Assembly (NCBI GenBank): GCA_040905145.1
Contig: JBBDSC010000155.1
Span: 1-64,000 of the forward strand
Direction of reading: 5' to 3'
DNA: 64,000 bases
Source: DATGMS01 sp040905145
GTDB lineage: Bacteria > Bacteroidota > Bacteroidia > Cytophagales > Cyclobacteriaceae
Position 1 is the first letter of the stretch, and every line of letters begins with the position of its first letter. The translations under genes and the position numbers were made by a program. Positions 34,738 to 43,055 of the stretch are shown in pieces. The notes beneath the pieces were generated by a model. That model had not been told where the DNA came from. It worked only from the letters and a program-made list of their open reading frames with translations, and made no database searches.

Positions 34738-36801
34738 TCATTTGAGAAATTTGACCACCACTAATGAATAATCATCATCGGGGAGAGTGCTGGTTCCTAT
34801 AAAATCATAAACCCGCTGAATCATTTCTTCTTTTATTTTGTGTACCTCCAGGGAGTGGGTTTCATTGAGTGCCTGCTTTAATTTTCCATAGCCAAATTCC
34901 TCCCCATGCTCATTTCTAGCTTCCACAATGCCATCTGTATATAAGAGCATTATATCCCCAGGCTTATATTGGAAAGCTTTTTCCGTGACATAATCTTGAT
35001 ATTTGTCGGTCCTCAAGATCCCCAGTCCCATACCTCTTACATCAAGGTATTCGCTTTCACCATTAATAACATCATAATAGAGAGTAGGACAATGTCCGGC
35101 TCTCGAATAGCGTATACTACTGCTTACCGTGTCAAGCAGATAATACGTGGTGGTGATAAAATGGTTCCTTTCCAGACAGTGGCTAAGTGCACTGTTGGCT
35201 TTTATCAAAAATTCAGATGGAGTCAGGTTTAACTGAACCAAACTATGGAATACACCTTTCATCTGGGACATATTAAAAGCAGCTGAAGTTCCTTTCCCTG
35301 AAACATCTCCAATGATCAGGGCAAACTCATGCTCGCTGAACTGAAAAGTTTCATAGTAATCCCCACCGACTTCATCGGCTGCTTCCGAGAAGCCGGAGAT
35401 CTCGAAACATTCGTTATGATGGAGTTTTGACGGCAGAAGGCTTCTTTGTACCCTTTGGGCAATTTCCAGTTCTTCTTTATACCGCTCGTTTTTTATGGCT
35501 TCATTCAGCAATCGATGGTTTTCGACTGAAATACAGGCCTGGCCCACAAAGGTGGAGATGATGTTGATCATTTCTTTATTGAAACCGTCTTTGACTTCCT
35601 TTAACAAGAAAATATTTCCAATCACTTCTTTATTAACCCTGATCGGGAAAATAATTGCGGATAGGTAAACGTCATGGTTCAATTTGCCCAATACATAATC
35701 CTTATCCTGTTGCATCCCATCTTTGAGGTAATCAGAAAAAGGTTTGGTAATTTGTATCAATTCCTTAATATCTTTTCTTTCCTGATTACTGATAAACCTT
35801 TGGTGAACCACTTCAACAGGGAGGGATTTTTTTTGAATCTCCAGCCAGGCAGCATCCACATAAGCGGCACTCATGCAGCTGTCCATAAGTATATCCAGAA
35901 CTTGGCCTTCATTTTGCCCCGGCTGTATGGACCGGCTAAGCCGCTGGAAATTTATGGCCTCGGTTAGTTTCTGCTCAAAGACAGAAGAGGTCGGCAAATT
36001 AAACAAGGTTACCAAAAAGCTGAACAGGGCATAAACGACTACAAATCCGAACAGGCCCAGTAAAAACAAGTTGTCAGTAAGATTTACTAAATGGAAGTTA
36101 CTTTCACTGTAAGACAGCAGTTGTAAAAACAGATAAGCCGTTGATATAATTATGATCACAAAAAACAAGAGGGATTTCCATTTTTCCTTGAAGGTTAAAT
36201 AGGGAATCCACTTAAGATTTGCGGACAATATGCTTCCAAAAATCACCAAAAAAGACAGCCCGAACATAAAACTATAATCGAGGGTATTTTGATTGAAGAA
36301 CATAAAAAACATACTCATTAACAGGATAATTTCATAAGCCTGCCATTGCTGGACCACTATCTTGTTCTTTTGGTAGAGGATCAGGTGTCTCCACACCAAG
36401 GTAGAGGAGATAAGAAAAATGGAAGTTAGTCCAAAGTTGACATGGTAAAAGAAATTTCGAAGTAGGGGGTCCGTGGATAGCCGGGTGTCCCCCAATAAAT
36501 AATAGAAAAATAAAATGAGCACGGAAACTCCCGTAGCAACCAAGCCAGTAGAGGCTGACTTCCAAATTAAATCAATAAAATGAGAACTTCCTGCTTTGTT
36601 TAGGGCATTATTGTAAAAAATATAAAGAAGGATAAAAAAGATGATTTCCAGTGACCAGCTGATTTCTGGTGCAATTTCTGTATGGATTTGATTCAATTCC
36701 CCAAACAGCCTGATTAAATCAGTGAATAGCAGTGATAGCCAAGCCAGGATTGCCACCAAAGCTGCTATCTTACCGATATGGAGGTTGTGAAGCTTAAACA
36801 T
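34738..36801 (-). CDS. Membrane-bound SpoIIE/PP2C-type serine phosphatase with GAF domain
   Basis: A 687-residue sensor phosphatase. The N-terminal 270 residues have about eight hydrophobic segments. A GAF-like domain covers about 285-440. The PP2C/SpoIIE domain runs from about 460 to the end, with metal-binding acidic motifs DEVGGDYYE, LIIGDVSGKG, LYTDGIVEARN and DDDYSLVVVK. It should dephosphorylate the STAS protein encoded next. The ATG at 36801 is chosen over a TTG two codons upstream. The signal sensed by the membrane part is unknown. Confidence 0.87.
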   Translation of the reverse strand: MFKLHNLHIGKIAALVAILAWLSLLFTDLIRLFGELNQIHTEIAPEISWSLEIIFFILLYIFYNNALNKAGSSHFIDLIWKSASTGLVATGVSVLILFFYYLLGDTRLSTDPLLRNFFYHVNFGLTSIFLISSTLVWRHLILYQKNKIVVQQWQAYEIILLMSMFFMFFNQNTLDYSFMFGLSFLVIFGSILSANLKWIPYLTFKEKWKSLLFFVIIIISTAYLFLQLLSYSESNFHLVNLTDNLFLLGLFGFVVVYALFSFLVTLFNLPTSSVFEQKLTEAINFQRLSRSIQPGQNEGQVLDILMDSCMSAAYVDAAWLEIQKKSLPVEVVHQRFISNQERKDIKELIQITKPFSDYLKDGMQQDKDYVLGKLNHDVYLSAIIFPIRVNKEVIGNIFLLKEVKDGFNKEMINIISTFVGQACISVENHRLLNEAIKNERYKEELEIAQRVQRSLLPSKLHHNECFEISGFSEAADEVGGDYYETFQFSEHEFALIIGDVSGKGTSAAFNMSQMKGVFHSLVQLNLTPSEFLIKANSALSHCLERNHFITTTYYLLDTVSSSIRYSRAGHCPTLYYDVINGESEYLDVRGMGLGILRTDKYQDYVTEKAFQYKPGDIMLLYTDGIVEARNEHGEEFGYGKLKQALNETHSLEVHKIKEEMIQRVYDFIGTSTLPDDDYSLVVVKFLK

Positions 36802-36895
36802 TTGCAAAAAACTATTACAATATTACATAATGTTAGCCGAATTTCCTGAAAGAAGGATTTCCCTGAAGATATTTATCTTAAATTGACTGGAAAAA

Positions 36896-37609
36896 ATGAA
36901 AAATTCAATTAATGTGCTGTTATCTTTTATATTTGTTATTTTAATTGGATGTACGGCCACCGATCTCAACAGGATCCTTAAAGGAGCAAGTGGGGCTGCT
37001 TTAACCAATGAGGATGTAGCAAATGGATTGAAGGATGCCTTGGCTAAGGGGGTTTCCACAGGTGCTGAAAGTGCTTCCAGGCAGGATGGATTCTTCAAGA
37101 ATGAGTTGATTAGAATTGCCCTCCCTGAAGAGTTCCGTAAAGTGGAAGCTACTATGAGGCAGCTGGGTCTTGGATCTGAAGTGGACAAGGTGCTTTTGGC
37201 GATCAATAGAGGTGCGGAAAATGCTGCCAGCCAGGCCAAGCCAATCTTTATCAATGCCATCAGACAGTTATCAATTCAGGATGCTTTTTCCATCTTAAAG
37301 GGCCAGCCTGATGCTGCCACAGAATATTTGCAAAAAAACACGACAGGCCAGCTGACCACGCTCTTCAGGCCAGAGATACAGGAAGCTTTGGACCAGGTCG
37401 GGGCAACAAGATATTACAGTGATCTGGTGAAAACCTATAATGCAATTCCAACCACAAAAAAAATCAACCCTGATTTAAATGCCTATGTAACAGAAAAGGC
37501 ACTGGAGGGTTTATTTAAACTGATCGCCGAAGAAGAAAAAAATATCCGTGAAAATCCTCTTGAAAGAACTACGGCCATAATGCGACGGGTTTTTGCCGCC
37601 CAGGATTAA
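36896..37609 (+). CDS. DUF4197 family lipoprotein
   Basis: A 237-residue lipoprotein with lipobox ILIGC (Cys near residue 19). The rest is alpha-helical and matches the DUF4197 pattern: DALAKGVSTGAESASRQDGF near the start, IRIALPEEFRKVEATMRQLG in the middle and PDLNAYVTEKALEGLFKLIA near the end. The family has no known function. The gene is divergent from the SpoIIE phosphatase gene and convergent with the DUF721 gene. Confidence 0.8.
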   Translation: MKNSINVLLSFIFVILIGCTATDLNRILKGASGAALTNEDVANGLKDALAKGVSTGAESASRQDGFFKNELIRIALPEEFRKVEATMRQLGLGSEVDKVLLAINRGAENAASQAKPIFINAIRQLSIQDAFSILKGQPDAATEYLQKNTTGQLTTLFRPEIQEALDQVGATRYYSDLVKTYNAIPTTKKINPDLNAYVTEKALEGLFKLIAEEEKNIRENPLERTTAIMRRVFAAQD

Positions 37610-37621
37610 AAAAAGGCCTAT

Positions 37622-37936
37622 CTACAGAAAAACAATGTCTTCAATGGTGTTATTCCCAAATTTATCGGCAATCAATTGAAGGACTTTGGACTTGTTCATC
37701 ATCAGTTCCTTCTTGACAGGACCCGAACTTAATTTCACATAAAGCTTCTTGTCTCTTACCGATAACTCAGATGTTCTTTTGGAGACGGTATTACCCATCA
37801 TTTCCCCCCATGCACTAATGACTTTTCTCTCATTAAATCTGTCCTTGAGTTTGTACGCCTGCAATAATTCTTCAAACACCTCTTTTAGGGGGGAAATATC
37901 ACTTTTTCTGCCGGTAGCACCTTTGTATTTGCTCAT
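37622..37936 (-). CDS. DUF721/DciA-like protein
   Basis: A 104-residue protein with the DUF721 pattern: SPLKEVFEELLQAYKLKDRF, then VISAWGEMMGNTVSKRTSEL and KLYVKLSSGPVKKELMMNK. DciA in this family helps load the replicative helicase. Whether this short form has that role in Bacteroidota is inferred. It lies 23 bases upstream of hemW on the same strand. Confidence 0.78.
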   Translation of the reverse strand: MSKYKGATGRKSDISPLKEVFEELLQAYKLKDRFNERKVISAWGEMMGNTVSKRTSELSVRDKKLYVKLSSGPVKKELMMNKSKVLQLIADKFGNNTIEDIVFL

Positions 37937-37959
37937 CGATCAAAGATAATGGGAATATA

Positions 37960-39099
37960 TTAAACAAAGAGCTTTAGGGCAATGCTATCCGCTAAAAGTT
38001 TTCCTTTGCGGGTCAGGCTTAATTTTTGGTCTTTTATCCCCATAAAACCATCTTCGACCAGCTGCTGGATTTCCTTGGATTTTCCTGCCACTAAGTCTAC
38101 TTGATATTTGTTTTTAATAAAAGTTACATCAGCACCCCAAATCGTCCTCAATGAAGTAAGCAGGTACTCATTAAGGGCGTCTGCTTTATCTATTTCCTCC
38201 CGTTCAAATATTAAAGATCCCTTTTCCAAAGATTTAATGTACCTGCTGTTATTGGAGGGGTTATGTTGCCGGCTTTTACCATCAAAAGAGTGTGCGCTCG
38301 GACCAACTCCCAAATAAGGAATGCCCACCCAATAATTGGTGTTGTGGATGGCAAAGGCACCTGGTTTTCCAAAGTTGGAAATTTCGTATTGAACATAACC
38401 TGCCTTTTCCAGCTCATCCTGCATGATTTCGAATTGTTCAGCAATGAAGTCTTCGGAAGGCGGTGTAAAGCTTCCCTTTTCTGCCCATCTTCCCAAAGCG
38501 GTCTTCGGTTCAATGGTCAGACCATAGCTACTGATATGACCAGGATCCAGCTCAATCGCTTTTTTTAAATCATTCTTCCATATATTATGGTTTGTATTGG
38601 GAAACCCGTACATCAGATCAATGGAAAATTTTTCAAAACGGGCATTTTTGGCTTTCTCAAGAGCACGAAGCGATTCTTCAGCAGTGTGCGCACGGTTGTA
38701 AAATTTCAGCACCTTATCATTAAAACTTTGGATGCCGATACTAAGCCTATCAAATCCCAATTCTTTTAAAGCAATTAACTTGTATGGTGTAAGGTCATCC
38801 GGATTGGTTTCTATGGTAAGCTCCTCTATCTCCAGTCGATAATATTGGTGCAAGGTATTAAGAATTTGCCCCAACTCCACACTACTTAATAAAGACGGCG
38901 TTCCTCCTCCGAAATAAATGGTTTTGATTATGGCTTTTTCTCCAAGATAAAGCTTTTGGAGTTCGAGCTCCTTACAGATCATCTGCACCATTTTGTCTTT
39001 CAAATCGATGTTGGTGCTGAAATGAAAGTCACAATAATGGCAAGCTTGTTTACAAAAAGGAATATGTATGTAGATTCCAGACAAAGGAGAGAAAATCAC
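37960..39099 (-). CDS. hemW: Radical SAM heme chaperone HemW
   Basis: A 379-residue protein of the HemN/HemW family. The iron-sulfur motif is CKQACHYCDF (CxxxCxxC followed by DF), as in HemW rather than HemN, which has a fourth Cys. FGGGTPSLL binds SAM, and the HemN C-terminal domain is present at the end (YLLTSLRTIWGAD). HemW is thought to carry heme to target proteins rather than oxidise coproporphyrinogen. The start at 39099 is a GTG. No ATG lies before the conserved GIYIHIPFC motif. Confidence 0.88.
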   Translation of the reverse strand: MIFSPLSGIYIHIPFCKQACHYCDFHFSTNIDLKDKMVQMICKELELQKLYLGEKAIIKTIYFGGGTPSLLSSVELGQILNTLHQYYRLEIEELTIETNPDDLTPYKLIALKELGFDRLSIGIQSFNDKVLKFYNRAHTAEESLRALEKAKNARFEKFSIDLMYGFPNTNHNIWKNDLKKAIELDPGHISSYGLTIEPKTALGRWAEKGSFTPPSEDFIAEQFEIMQDELEKAGYVQYEISNFGKPGAFAIHNTNYWVGIPYLGVGPSAHSFDGKSRQHNPSNNSRYIKSLEKGSLIFEREEIDKADALNEYLLTSLRTIWGADVTFIKNKYQVDLVAGKSKEIQQLVEDGFMGIKDQKLSLTRKGKLLADSIALKLFV

Positions 39100-39561
39100 T
39101 GATGAATTACAAAGCTATCACTATTTTGATTAAGAATGATAACATCTAGTTTTGTTTGTAATTTGGTTCATTGTGTTATAAAAGTACAGTTCTTGTCCGA
39201 TTGCGTACAGGAGAATGAGCCCAAAAATAAATGGCGTGAGGAAAATATAACTTTTTATAAAAAAAAATATTTTTTTATAAGTTCCATTTTCCATCCTAAG
39301 CAATTTGCCACAAGAAGCTGTGTAGGGATAATTTCAGGAAAAGTGTTCGGATATGATGCAAAAAAGGCGTACACTTTTAGGAGGTGTAAATTTTCTTTTA
39401 ATGAGGGGCCCGTGCCAAGATGTTCCGCCTTAAGTAAAACCCTAGGGAAACAATAAATTGATTTATCGGTTTAATTAAAACAATCGCCTGAAAATTTTCA
39501 TGGTACAGAATTCGTGTTGGTGCATTTAAATTATTTGTAACCAAAACAAAAACACATAACC
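39100..39561. other. AT-rich intergenic stretch between divergent genes
   Basis: About 460 bases between the hemW start and the next plus-strand gene. The only open frame (39136-39456, plus) has no recognisable protein features. An imperfect A/T palindrome lies around 39250-39283 (ACTTTTTATAAA...TTTTATAAGT). No tRNA, riboswitch or clear promoter box was identified. Confidence 0.5.
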
Positions 39562-40140
39562 ATGAAAATGCTATTTATTTCCGCTTTAACTGTAGGAATT
39601 TCCTTCCTATCCTTCGCAGAGCCAAAAGAAACCTTAATGGAAGTGACATCGGTACGGAACCGTTATGAAAAAGTGAGAGTGACCTTTAAGGAGCCAATGA
39701 ACAAGGTTTTCATCTCGATTTTAGATTCAGAGGGACGTATGATTGTAAAATCCAAGTATAAGACAAAAGAACCGACGACTGTACCTTATGACCTCTCCCA
39801 CCTTCCAACAGGGGAATACCAGATAAAAATCGAAACCGAAGATGAAACTGCCCTCTATAATATTACGACAGTGGAAAAAAAGATTATAGAAAGGCCACTG
39901 ATGGCCTATGGAAAATTCAAGGCCCGGGATACCATAACACTTTTGGTGGTAGGACTGGAAAAACCTGGAGTTACGGTAGAAATTTATAATGAACTGGGCA
40001 AAATCAGAAAAGAGTTTATAGATGTGCCTGAAGGCTTTTCCCGGGATTATAAATTTGTCAACCAAAAAGCTGGTAAGATTTATTTTCGCTTAAAAGATGC
40101 CCAAGGAAGAATCAAATATGTTTATCCAAGAGCACAATAA
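39562..40140 (+). CDS. Secreted beta-rich protein of unknown function
   Basis: A 192-residue protein with a signal peptide (MKMLFISALTVGISFLSFA). The rest appears to be two beta-sandwich repeats. The first contains LSHLPTGEYQIKIETEDE, which resembles the end of a type IX sorting domain, and the second ends with GKIYFRLKDAQGRIKYVYPR. No enzyme motif is visible. It may be an envelope protein. It stands alone with a possible terminator after it. Confidence 0.7.
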   Translation: MKMLFISALTVGISFLSFAEPKETLMEVTSVRNRYEKVRVTFKEPMNKVFISILDSEGRMIVKSKYKTKEPTTVPYDLSHLPTGEYQIKIETEDETALYNITTVEKKIIERPLMAYGKFKARDTITLLVVGLEKPGVTVEIYNELGKIRKEFIDVPEGFSRDYKFVNQKAGKIYFRLKDAQGRIKYVYPRAQ

Positions 40141-40151
40141 ATCTATGGAAA

Positions 40152-40188
40152 GGGAGGGCTTTCATTGTCCTCCCATCCCTATTTTTTT
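40152..40188 (+). terminator. Possible terminator after the secreted beta-rich protein
   Basis: GGGAGG (40152-40157) can pair with CCTCCC (40169-40174), but seven bases separate the stem from the T run (40182-40188), so this is only moderately convincing. Confidence 0.42.
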
Positions 40189-40194
40189 ATCCTA

Positions 40195-40800
40195 TTAGAA
40201 CAACCTGATCCCCAAAGATAAAATCAATTGATTTTGTCTTTGATCAGTATTGAAGCCGACAATGCTTTCCGCATTTTTTCCAAAGGGTCCTTCATACTTG
40301 AGGTCCAAGATCATATTTCCCACATCAACTCCTATACCTGCGTGATAGCCAATAGTAGAGTTTTTGTAATCCGGTAGTGCTCCGCTGGTAACATCCTGTG
40401 CCACTTCTGAATTGAGTAAAAAACTTGCCACCGGACCTGCTTGTACACGAAAAAAGTTGGCCAGTTTTAAGCCTACCAATATAGGTACATCCAACCTGTT
40501 AAAGGTGGCTTCATACTTTACTTCATCTGCTCCCGGAGGCTGTGTTTCCATAAATTCACCACCGGTGTTTGTATAGAGTACCTCAGGTTGCAAATAAATA
40601 GCATTACCTCCCAAACGAGCAAATAAACCGAAATGATAGCCAAGCTTGCTGTCCCCCTGGGAAAAACCATCACCGTCGACTGCGATATTGCCTTGCGAGA
40701 CTCCTATCTTTGGGCCTACTGAAAACTCCTGGGCACTCAAAGTGCCGATTGCAAAAAAAGCAATCAGAGCAATAAATAAATTTTTAAATTCCATATGCAT
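40195..40800 (-). CDS. Outer-membrane beta-barrel protein, PorT-like family
   Basis: A 201-residue small barrel with a signal peptide ending near LSAQ. The first strands (FSVGPKIGVSQGNI) and the later LDVPILVGLKLANFFRVQAGP are the usual pattern of the outer-membrane beta-barrel domain called PorT-like. The terminal strand ends LILSLGIRLF. Many such proteins occur per genome and the individual role is unknown. It is convergent with the preceding gene. Confidence 0.78.
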   Translation of the reverse strand: MHMEFKNLFIALIAFFAIGTLSAQEFSVGPKIGVSQGNIAVDGDGFSQGDSKLGYHFGLFARLGGNAIYLQPEVLYTNTGGEFMETQPPGADEVKYEATFNRLDVPILVGLKLANFFRVQAGPVASFLLNSEVAQDVTSGALPDYKNSTIGYHAGIGVDVGNMILDLKYEGPFGKNAESIVGFNTDQRQNQLILSLGIRLF

Positions 40801-41395
40801 ATAATTGATTTTGAATGGTTATGATTTGTCCCGATCAATCTGGATAACCTGCCCCGGGGTTTTATCGGGGGAATAGCCCTATTGGTTAAATTGGTATAGC
40901 AATTAATAAGATCAAATATCTTGCCAAGGAACTGATTATCAATAGCAATTCGTCTTAACTCTTTCTTAACTTTTAATAAGGTGCCAAAGCCATGAGGCAA
41001 AATTTGTTAATGAACATCCTGATAACGTAAAACTTTTCCCAAAATTGAAAAATTCGAGATTTTTCTATACTACGCTTTCCCCTGCTAGTGGGCCAATTTT
41101 TCCACTTAATAATAAAGTGTTTGAAATTGGATTAAAAATCACCTATATTTTAAATTTCTTTCAAAGATGTATCAACATTTTAGCTATTTGACGGGAATTC
41201 TCAGGCTTCTTTTGGCAAATTATTGATAGCAACTGAGAAGAATTTTCTTAAGGGATGATAAAAAAATGAAGGAAAAATATACTTTTGTAAGTCTGCTTTG
41301 ATTAAAAGAATCATTTCTTTGACAGAAGAGGAAAAGTTCCATTTGGGAATTGATAAAAAAATATAATTTCAAATAATTGTTATAAATACGTCCAG
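40801..41395. other. Long AT-rich leader region before the actin-like/bactofilin operon
   Basis: About 595 bases without a supported gene. 40850-40872 contains CCCCGGGGTTTTATCGGGGG, a GC-rich hairpin-like piece near the barrel gene start. Toward the actin-like gene the sequence is very AT-rich and holds a TAnnTTTG box at 41280. The actin-like frame is closed by a TAA at 41354-41356, so the gene does not extend upstream of 41396. Confidence 0.55.
41280..41287 (+). promoter_or_regulatory. Putative -7 box for the actin-like/bactofilin operon
   Basis: TACTTTTG fits TAnnTTTG and would give a leader of roughly 100 bases. No good -33 element is visible, so the call rests on one box. Confidence 0.38.
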
Positions 41396-42424
41396 ATGAT
41401 AGAAGTAATTAAATATCCAAGTGTTTTTGAGAGCAGTAATCTTGAACTGAGAAATGTTGCGAAAGATTTAGTTTCAGGTCTAAAATTATATCATGAAAAT
41501 GAAGGCTATTTAGTTGGGGACCTGGCACATTCAGAAGGGATATCACCGCACAGAAATATCAATAGTTCACCGGATGAAGATGATTATCGTCTTTTTTTGA
41601 AATCGGGCTTATTGTTGGCTTCACAAAAACTGGGCACTCCCATTACGGTTACGACAGGCTTTCCCTTTTCCACTTTTCAGGTTTTTAAGGAAAAAGCTTA
41701 TCAACTTCTGGAAAAGGAACATTTGATCGAATTCGACACCCATACCTTTGGAGGGGGGGGCAAAAAGAAAGTAGCGGTAGAAGTGGATAGGGCAGCTGTT
41801 TTGCCAGAAGTAGTGGGCTGCAGCTTAGCCGTTAGGGAGCTTGAGCACAATGCTACAGGAAATTTCTTTATGATCAGTTTGGGTTATGGTACCATGGAAG
41901 CCATTCTAAGTACTGAAGGAGGCTTAGTGCAACGCTCAAGTGTTTCCACTTTTGGATTAAGGTATGCTGTAAATTTGATTACCCGCGAGCTTCAAAAGGA
42001 TTATTATTTGGACCTTAAGACGGAGCATCAAATAGATCAATATTTTAGTGATGGCTCAATCTTCCTTAACAGAAAGCGCTTTGATTTAAAAGAACTGAGA
42101 AAGCAGGTATTGACCCAATATTTCAAAGATGTAATTTCCCCTTCCTTAAGAAAAGCTTTTACGGATAGTGATTTTGCCAAAACAGAAGACCTGTATTTAG
42201 CAGGAGGTGGTGCAAATTATGTTGATTTGGCAAATTTAATTAAAGAAGAATTTGATGGGATACTTAATGTCCATGTTCCGGAAAACCCGGAAAAGTTGGC
42301 ATCCATCGGATATTGCTATAATAGTTTGGCCATCAATGGAGGTGCAAAAGACAAGGCAGTAGGTCTTGACCTTGGTAACAGTTCCACCATTCTGACTACT
42401 TTCAAACAAGAAAAAGGAATTTAA
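41396..42424 (+). CDS. Actin-like (ParM/Ta0583-type) ATPase with phosphate-1 loop at the C-terminus
   Basis: A 342-residue actin-fold protein. Residues 2-12 (IEVIKYPSVFE) and 36-45 (EGYLVGDLAH) match what follows the first hairpin in ParM/Ta0583-type actins. TTGFPFSTF (86-94) fits the TPLGTF-like region. MISLGYGTME (159-168) is phosphate-2-like, with Ser161 where Asp is usual. LYLAGGGANYVDL (266-278) is adenosine-motif-like, and LASIGYCYNS (301-310) is normally near the end. The expected N-terminal phosphate-1 hairpin is absent, but VGLDLGNSST (322-331) is present at the C-terminus. This order is that of a circular permutation. The stop is one base before a bactofilin start. Confidence 0.82.
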   Translation: MIEVIKYPSVFESSNLELRNVAKDLVSGLKLYHENEGYLVGDLAHSEGISPHRNINSSPDEDDYRLFLKSGLLLASQKLGTPITVTTGFPFSTFQVFKEKAYQLLEKEHLIEFDTHTFGGGGKKKVAVEVDRAAVLPEVVGCSLAVRELEHNATGNFFMISLGYGTMEAILSTEGGLVQRSSVSTFGLRYAVNLITRELQKDYYLDLKTEHQIDQYFSDGSIFLNRKRFDLKELRKQVLTQYFKDVISPSLRKAFTDSDFAKTEDLYLAGGGANYVDLANLIKEEFDGILNVHVPENPEKLASIGYCYNSLAINGGAKDKAVGLDLGNSSTILTTFKQEKGI

Positions 42425-42425
42425 T

Positions 42426-42959
42426 ATGATGAAATTCGGGTCTAGTAAACAAAATGACGAAGTGAGTAATGCCAGTAAGGTAACCGTTCTGTCCTTGGGG
42501 TTTGAACTCACAGGGGATGTTATTTCTAAAAATGACATTCGGGCAGATGGTATTTTATGCGGGAATATCCGCACGGACAAAAAAGTAGTGGTGGGGGAGA
42601 AAGCTTCCATCATCGGGGATATTCTAGCGGATGAAATCAGCATAAGTGGTGAGGTAGTGGGAGATCTCTTTATCAATGGGGAAACTACAATTTACGCCAC
42701 CGCTAAAGTTTCCGGAAATATCATTACCAACCAAATATTTATACATAAAGGAGCTGAATTAAACACCAGTATTAAAACAGACAGTGTTGAAAGCATCAAA
42801 AGGGGAAAAGAATCAAGCAAATTAAAAAAACCTGAACTGGTCAAAACCTATTCACTTATGGAATCCAGGGAAGAAAAATCAGAGGAGGAAATAGAGAAGA
42901 AGGAAGAGGTTGAAGCCACCATTGAGCCTATCAACAAAAAATTCCATAGAAGCTGGTAA
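42426..42959 (+). CDS. Bactofilin paralogue 2, coupled to the actin-like gene
   Basis: A 177-residue protein with a bactofilin beta-helix at about residues 25-120 (IRADGILCGNIRTDKKVVVG, ASIIGDILADEISISGEVVG, DLFINGETTIYATAKVSGNI). A long charged C-terminal tail rich in Glu and Lys follows (ESREEKSEEEIEKKEEVE), ending in FHRSW. The tail is longer than in the other two bactofilins of the window and might bind a partner. The start (ATG ATG) lies one base after the actin-like stop, so translation is probably coupled and the proteins likely work together. Confidence 0.9.
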   Translation: MMKFGSSKQNDEVSNASKVTVLSLGFELTGDVISKNDIRADGILCGNIRTDKKVVVGEKASIIGDILADEISISGEVVGDLFINGETTIYATAKVSGNIITNQIFIHKGAELNTSIKTDSVESIKRGKESSKLKKPELVKTYSLMESREEKSEEEIEKKEEVEATIEPINKKFHRSW

Positions 42960-43055
42960 GGTAATAATTTAATTATTTCAGATTGAAGGTTTCAATCTCT
43001 CCATCCAAAAAGCCTTGCACTTTTGGATACTTATCCAATGCTGTAAATGTTTTTC

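Noticed and set aside
39136..39456. 106-codon plus-strand open frame in the gap before the secreted protein gene
   Set aside because: Composition and residue pattern are not protein-like, it contains the A/T palindrome and there is no family resemblance.
40850..40872. GC-rich hairpin-like CCCCGGGGTTTTATCGGGG as a terminator
   Set aside because: It lies upstream of the barrel gene start rather than after a gene end and lacks a T run on the useful strand.
42347..42424. Possibility that the C-terminal phosphate-1 motif starts a separate actin gene
   Set aside because: It is in frame with the preceding protein, no start codon precedes it at a suitable place, and the frame ends 11 codons later; the next gene is a bactofilin in another frame.
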